A DNA stretch of 64,000 nucleotides, from contig JAVGVS010000533.1 in the NCBI GenBank assembly GCA_032718565.1, positions 41,001 to 105,000 of the forward strand, written 5' to 3'. The position numbers were made by a program, and so were the translations under genes. The notes below the pieces were generated by a model. The model did not search any database. It saw only the letters and a list, made by a program, of their open reading frames with translations, and had not been told where the DNA came from. Shown piece by piece: positions 1 to 64,000 of this stretch; within the stretch, counting starts at the first letter, position 1, and each line of letters opens with the position of its first letter. The stretch comes from Distichodus sexfasciatus (lineage: Eukaryota; Chordata; Actinopteri; Characiformes; Distichodontidae).

Positions 1-60
1 CATCTCAAGTCTAACTCTATGCCTCCTAATCCTAACCCCCTTTTTCCTAATCCTAACCCC
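1..60. repeat. End of CCTAA-type minisatellite, inverted relative to 920-2340
   Basis: This stretch is the reverse complement of the array to the right: its first 39 bases correspond closely to the unit near 1767-1805 read on the other strand. It continues off the left edge. Confidence 0.85.
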
Positions 61-276
61 AAAACTCCAACATAATATAATGAAAATGCAATTTTGCTCT
101 TTTAGTTTTCGGAATTCAAAGAAATTATAATTCAAAGTTGTCCTGTGGTGTGCACATTATATTGTACATATATTATATAATATACATATATATTATATAC
201 ATACATTATATATATACATGTATATGCCTAAAAGTAGTCAAGTAAAAATTTGTGTACTTTTGTGTGTGTGTGTTAC

Positions 277-60751
<60,475 letters not shown>

Positions 60752-60769
60752 CTGCACAACACACACACA

Positions 60770-61339
60770 CACATACACATTAACACATCCAAAAATACTA
60801 TAATTATATAATTAATAATATAACTACTAATAATAATGTTTTATCGCGTTGAGTTAATTATATTAGACTTATTTGTTCCTTTTCTATTTTGGTTGGTGGT
60901 ATATTTAAAGTTGTATTGTTATTTATATTTATCATCTGTTTTATCTTGGCTCGAGCCTTTGATGGTGATCCACTATGAGAGTTATGTAAATTAGTTATTT
61001 TATTTGTTATGTGTGTTATAAGTTATTATTTCTCACATCATTAAAACCCTCCACTGACTACAAAACAGCCCATGTGGTTATCACACCGCCACCGAGATCC
61101 TACAGGAATGATATCAACTCAGAATATTTAGGAACGTTTCAAGGTCAGTCAAGTTCAGAATAGTGCAGTGTTATGGGAAGACAAGAAAACATACACAAAC
61201 ACACACCCACATCCCAAACACACGTCAACATGTTTTATTACTGTTTAATGCTTAACACTAACCCTAACCTAAGCTTTACCTGAGCGAAAAGTTTTGATTT
61301 GACTTTGGAAAATGTTGATCAATTTTCAAAATTCAGTGT
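60770..61339. other. AT-rich intron sequence
   Basis: No exon or repeat recognised. The missing beginning of the prodomain was not found here. Confidence 0.5.
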
Positions 61340-61344
61340 TGCGT

Positions 61345-61592
61345 TGGTAGCGTTCGCCCCATGATCGTAACGTCGCCGGTTCGAATCCCAGACTGGTAAA
61401 GGTACCACTGAGGTACTCATTGAGCAAGATACCGTCCCCATGCACTGCTCCCCTGGTTCTGCCCATGTTAGCTCCCACTGCTCCTTCATGGATGGGTCAA
61501 ATGTAGAGGTCAGTTTGTTGTTATGCATTGTGTGCTGTGGTGTGTTCACTATGACAAATATGACAAATCACTCGCTTTCACTTTCATTGTGA
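61345..61592 (+). mobile_element. SINE type A, near full length
   Basis: GCCGGTTCGAATCCCAGACT, CACTGAGGTACTCATTGAGC, GGATGGGTCAAATGTAGAGG and the end AATCACTCGCTTTCACTTTC. Confidence 0.88.
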
Positions 61593-61741
61593 ATTAAATT
61601 TGCAATTCAACACTGAATATTTGAAAATCAGTCAATGTTTGCCAAAGTTTTCATCAAAGGTACAGAACTCTCTATTCTTAAAAGTCACTTGTCACCATGT
61701 TCTGGACCTTCTATGAGACTGGGCACTTTTGGGATGATGTT

Positions 61742-61942
61742 AGTTAGTAAGTGAGTGATTATTTGTCATTGTGAACACAGCACTCAATGCAATACTCTGT
61801 GAAGAAGCAGTGGGCAGTTTTTTGGCAGTGCTTGGGGATGATATCTTGCTCAAACGTACCTCAGTGACATCTTTACTGGTCCGGGACTTAAAACGGTCAT
61901 GTAGTAGAGCGACAGGTAATTGCTTAACGAATGCCAATACAA
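61742..61942 (-). mobile_element. SINE type A, diverged
   Basis: GTGAGTGATTATTTGTCATT, GGGGATGATATCTTGCTC and a degraded head ending near 61942, about 20 bases from the signal-peptide-like frame. It opposes the copy at 61345. Confidence 0.75.
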
Positions 61943-61961
61943 GTGAGACCATACGATTGTC

Positions 61962-62063
61962 TCAATGTCTGACGACACTCCGGTTCACGAGGACATCATG
62001 ACTCGGAGTGTACAGGACCCCAAGGATGAAGAGCGATAGGAGGACTGTGAGTATGTGTGTCAT
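61962..62063 (-). CDS. Possible first exon: signal peptide and truncated prodomain start
   Basis: A 33-codon minus-strand frame starts with ATG at 62063. After M-T-H comes a run of about 15 mostly hydrophobic residues (I-L-T-V-L-L-S-L-F-I-L-G-V-L-Y), then T-P-S-H-D-V-L-V, and a stop at 61964-61962. This looks like a signal peptide followed by the short V-Y-T-N-x-W-x-V-type segment that opens convertase prodomains. It lies upstream of the first recognised prodomain exon on the right strand. The expected remainder, ending in G-Q before the I-G-N-L exon, is absent. A SINE copy ends about 20 bases downstream and may have replaced it. A weak donor (GTGAAC) follows the D-V-L codons. It could be a chance hydrophobic frame. 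Confidence 0.33.
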   Translation of the reverse strand: MTHILTVLLSLFILGVLYTPSHDVLVNRSVVRH

Positions 62064-62149
62064 CGACGTGCCAGTCAGATGGATGTGTGTATCAGGAAGT
62101 GGGGGGAGGGATGGGGGTATGGGGTGGAAATGATGAGTGAAGGTTTGGC

Positions 62150-62484
62150 TAAATGCTAGTGGCAGGCCTCTCTCTGCCTTTAATTGTGGCCCATGAATTA
62201 GATTAGCTCCTCAAACTGCCTCCATTAGGGAGGAGAGATCTATAGCTGCCCAGCGTGGTGCAGGCTCGATCTGCTGTGTGTGTGTGTGTGTGCTGAGGTG
62301 TGTGTTTGTGAGAGAACTCTCATAATTCATTTTATCTGATTAATTGCAGCTTTGTAAATCTCCTTGTCAAACACTCCTTTGGCCTCCACAAGTTGTTTCA
62401 CTGAGAAAAAAAATCATTTTGGGCTGCTTAATTAAGCATGGTTTCTGTCAGGAACTGTAGTCTGGCACACACGGTTCTTGTCGG
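62150..62484. other. Possible conserved non-coding element
   Basis: Non-repetitive apart from a short (GT)n. AATTGTGGCCCATGAATTAG, TTATCTGATTAATTGCAGCT and GGGCTGCTTAATTAAGCATG give several homeodomain-like cores, upstream of the recognised exons. Confidence 0.35.
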
Positions 62485-63335
62485 ATCTTATGGCTAGTCA
62501 CATGTCCAATCTGTGCCCTTACCCCCAGCCTTATGAGCAATCTGCGCACTTACCCCTAGCAAACCTAATCCTCACCTTGCCCCAGACCCATACCCAATTT
62601 GTGCCCTCACTTCCTTAGCCACATGCCCAACCCAGACCTTAAACTCTGGCCACAAGCCCAACCCAGGTGTTAAACCCCAGCCCCATGCCCAACCTTGGTC
62701 TTAAACTCTAGCCTCATGCCCAGCCCAGGCCTTAAACCCCAGCCCCATGCCCAACCCAGGCCTTAAACTAAGGCCCCATCCCCAACCCAGGCCTTAAACT
62801 CTAGCTCCATGCCCAAACCAGGTCTTAAACCCTAGCCCCATGCCCAACCCAGGCCTTAAACTAAGGCCCCATCCCAGGCCTTAAACCCCAGCCCCAAGCC
62901 CAAACTCGGTCTTAAACCCTAGCCCCATGCTCAATCCAGGCCTTAAACCCTAGGCCCATGCCCAACCCAGGCCTTAAACCCCAGCCCCATGCCCAAACTC
63001 AGTCTTAAACTCTAGCCCCATCCCCAACCCAGGCCTTACACTAAGGCCTCATCCCCAACCTCAGTCTTAAACTCTAGCCTCATGCCCAACCCAGGCCTTA
63101 AACTAAGGCCCCATCCCCAGCCCAGGCCTTAAACCCTAGCCCCATGCCCAACCCAGGCCTTAAACCCCAGCCCCATGCCCAGTACATATTTAAACCCAAG
63201 TCCCATGCCCAACTTGGGCCTTAAACTCCAGCCTTATGTCAAGTCTGTGCCTTTAAGTCCAATCCTGTGCCCAATCACTACCCTCACTACCATGCCCAAT
63301 CCATTTTTAAATAAATCAGAATTTTAGGTGCGTTT
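62485..63335. repeat. CCCAACCCAGGCCTTAAACC minisatellite
   Basis: Units of about 31 bp (CCCATGCCCAACCCAGGCCT and TAAACCCTAGC) repeat about 20 times at 62620-63230, with decayed edges. Confidence 0.94.
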
Positions 63336-63604
63336 TGTACTTAGTCCTCGGCCCTCGGTTTGTACCCTTACCCGAGCCTCATGCCCAATCTGTGCCCTTC
63401 CCTGACACTCACGTTCTCTCTCCTGCTTTCATCCATCACTCGTTCTGCCAGTCAGAACCCCCCCCCACACACACACCCCCGGTTCCCCCTGCCGAGTTTA
63501 ATGGGGTGTGATAGATCCAGAGGAGCGTCCCGCCTCACTGGCCACCAGCTGACCCCGGACCACCCCAAACCCACCCGGCGCCAACTATGGAGTGATTATT
63601 ATCA
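63336..63604. other. No recognised feature
   Basis: GC-rich unique sequence with a C run near 63460. Frames show no motif. Confidence 0.45.
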
Positions 63605-63834
63605 GTGAGAGGGAGAGAGAGAGAGAGATGCCACCGCCCGCGGGCACCGCTGATGAGTTGAGTGTCAGAAAGAAAGAAGGCGAGAAGGGAGGGAGGAAGC
63701 ACGCAAGCTTAAGGCAGATAGAGAGGAGAAACAGCTGGAGAGGCAGAAGGGAGGGGTGGAGAGATGGATGAAGGGAAATACTGAAGGAGCTAGGAGGAAT
63801 GAATGAAAGGATGAGGTGGAAAAAGAGGAGTGGG

Positions 63835-63880
<46 letters not shown>

Positions 63881-64000
63881 AGAGAGAAAAAGACAGAGAG
63901 AGAGAGAGATACAAAGAGAGAAAGAGAGAGATGAAGAGAAATATGTAGAGAGGACAAGAAAGAGGTGGGAAGAAAGAAAGAGAGATATTTGTAGAGAACA
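63605..64000. repeat. Polypurine (GA)n tract at the window edge
   Basis: Purine-rich with pure (GA)n near 63839-63877. It continues past the edge. Confidence 0.93.

Overview
This is eukaryotic DNA, almost certainly from a ray-finned fish. The evidence is three tRNA-derived SINE types, LINE remnants with FADD-type reverse transcriptase or RTE-type C-terminal motifs, short DNA transposons (PIF/Harbinger-, Tc1/mariner- and hAT-like), and an extreme density of (CA)n, (GA)n, (GATA)n and minisatellite arrays. The long open frames made of Ser-Leu-Phe, Arg-Glu-Lys, Thr-His or Cys-Val repeats are products of simple sequence and are not genes.

The one protein-coding locus I can support is a large, interrupted gene on the minus strand that runs through essentially the whole window. 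Twelve short exons, found by reading for conserved motifs, lie in the correct order from right to left and encode a kexin/furin-type proprotein convertase (peptidase S8B). They are: prodomain (60.7 kb), prodomain end with a basic R-D-K-R cleavage site (53.0 kb), catalytic-domain start (50.9 kb), catalytic Asp (46.0 kb), catalytic His (31.1 kb), two catalytic-core exons (30.1 and 29.8 kb), catalytic-domain end (20.5 and 10.7 kb) and P domain (10.2, 8.5 and 0.3 kb). Splice phases agree at every junction where both neighbouring exons were found and are intact. A possible signal-peptide exon lies at 62.0 kb. The 3' end of the gene is off the left edge. Motifs are mixed: several features recall PCSK7, others PCSK1, and the P domain matches neither closely, so it may be a divergent extra convertase.

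The gene is odd. The two exons at 29.7-30.16 kb carry several one-base frameshifts and an internal stop, the oxyanion-hole Asn is replaced by Ser, and I could not find the catalytic-Ser exon or the exon after the Asp exon. Prodomain and P-domain exons are largely intact. This suggests a pseudogene, a locus losing catalysis, or local assembly error.

Layout: 0-8.4 kb holds two P-domain exons and several minisatellites. 8.6-20 kb holds P-domain and catalytic-end exons between kilobase polypurine/polypyrimidine tracts. 20.5-29.3 kb is dense in SINEs, a LINE tail and DNA transposons. 29.7-31.1 kb holds the central catalytic exons. 31-46 kb is a long intron of simple repeats. 46-53 kb holds the Asp, catalytic-start and prodomain-end exons with a LINE nested in a minisatellite. 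53-64 kb is the 5' part of the gene with SINEs, GT/CT arrays and a 31-bp-type minisatellite.
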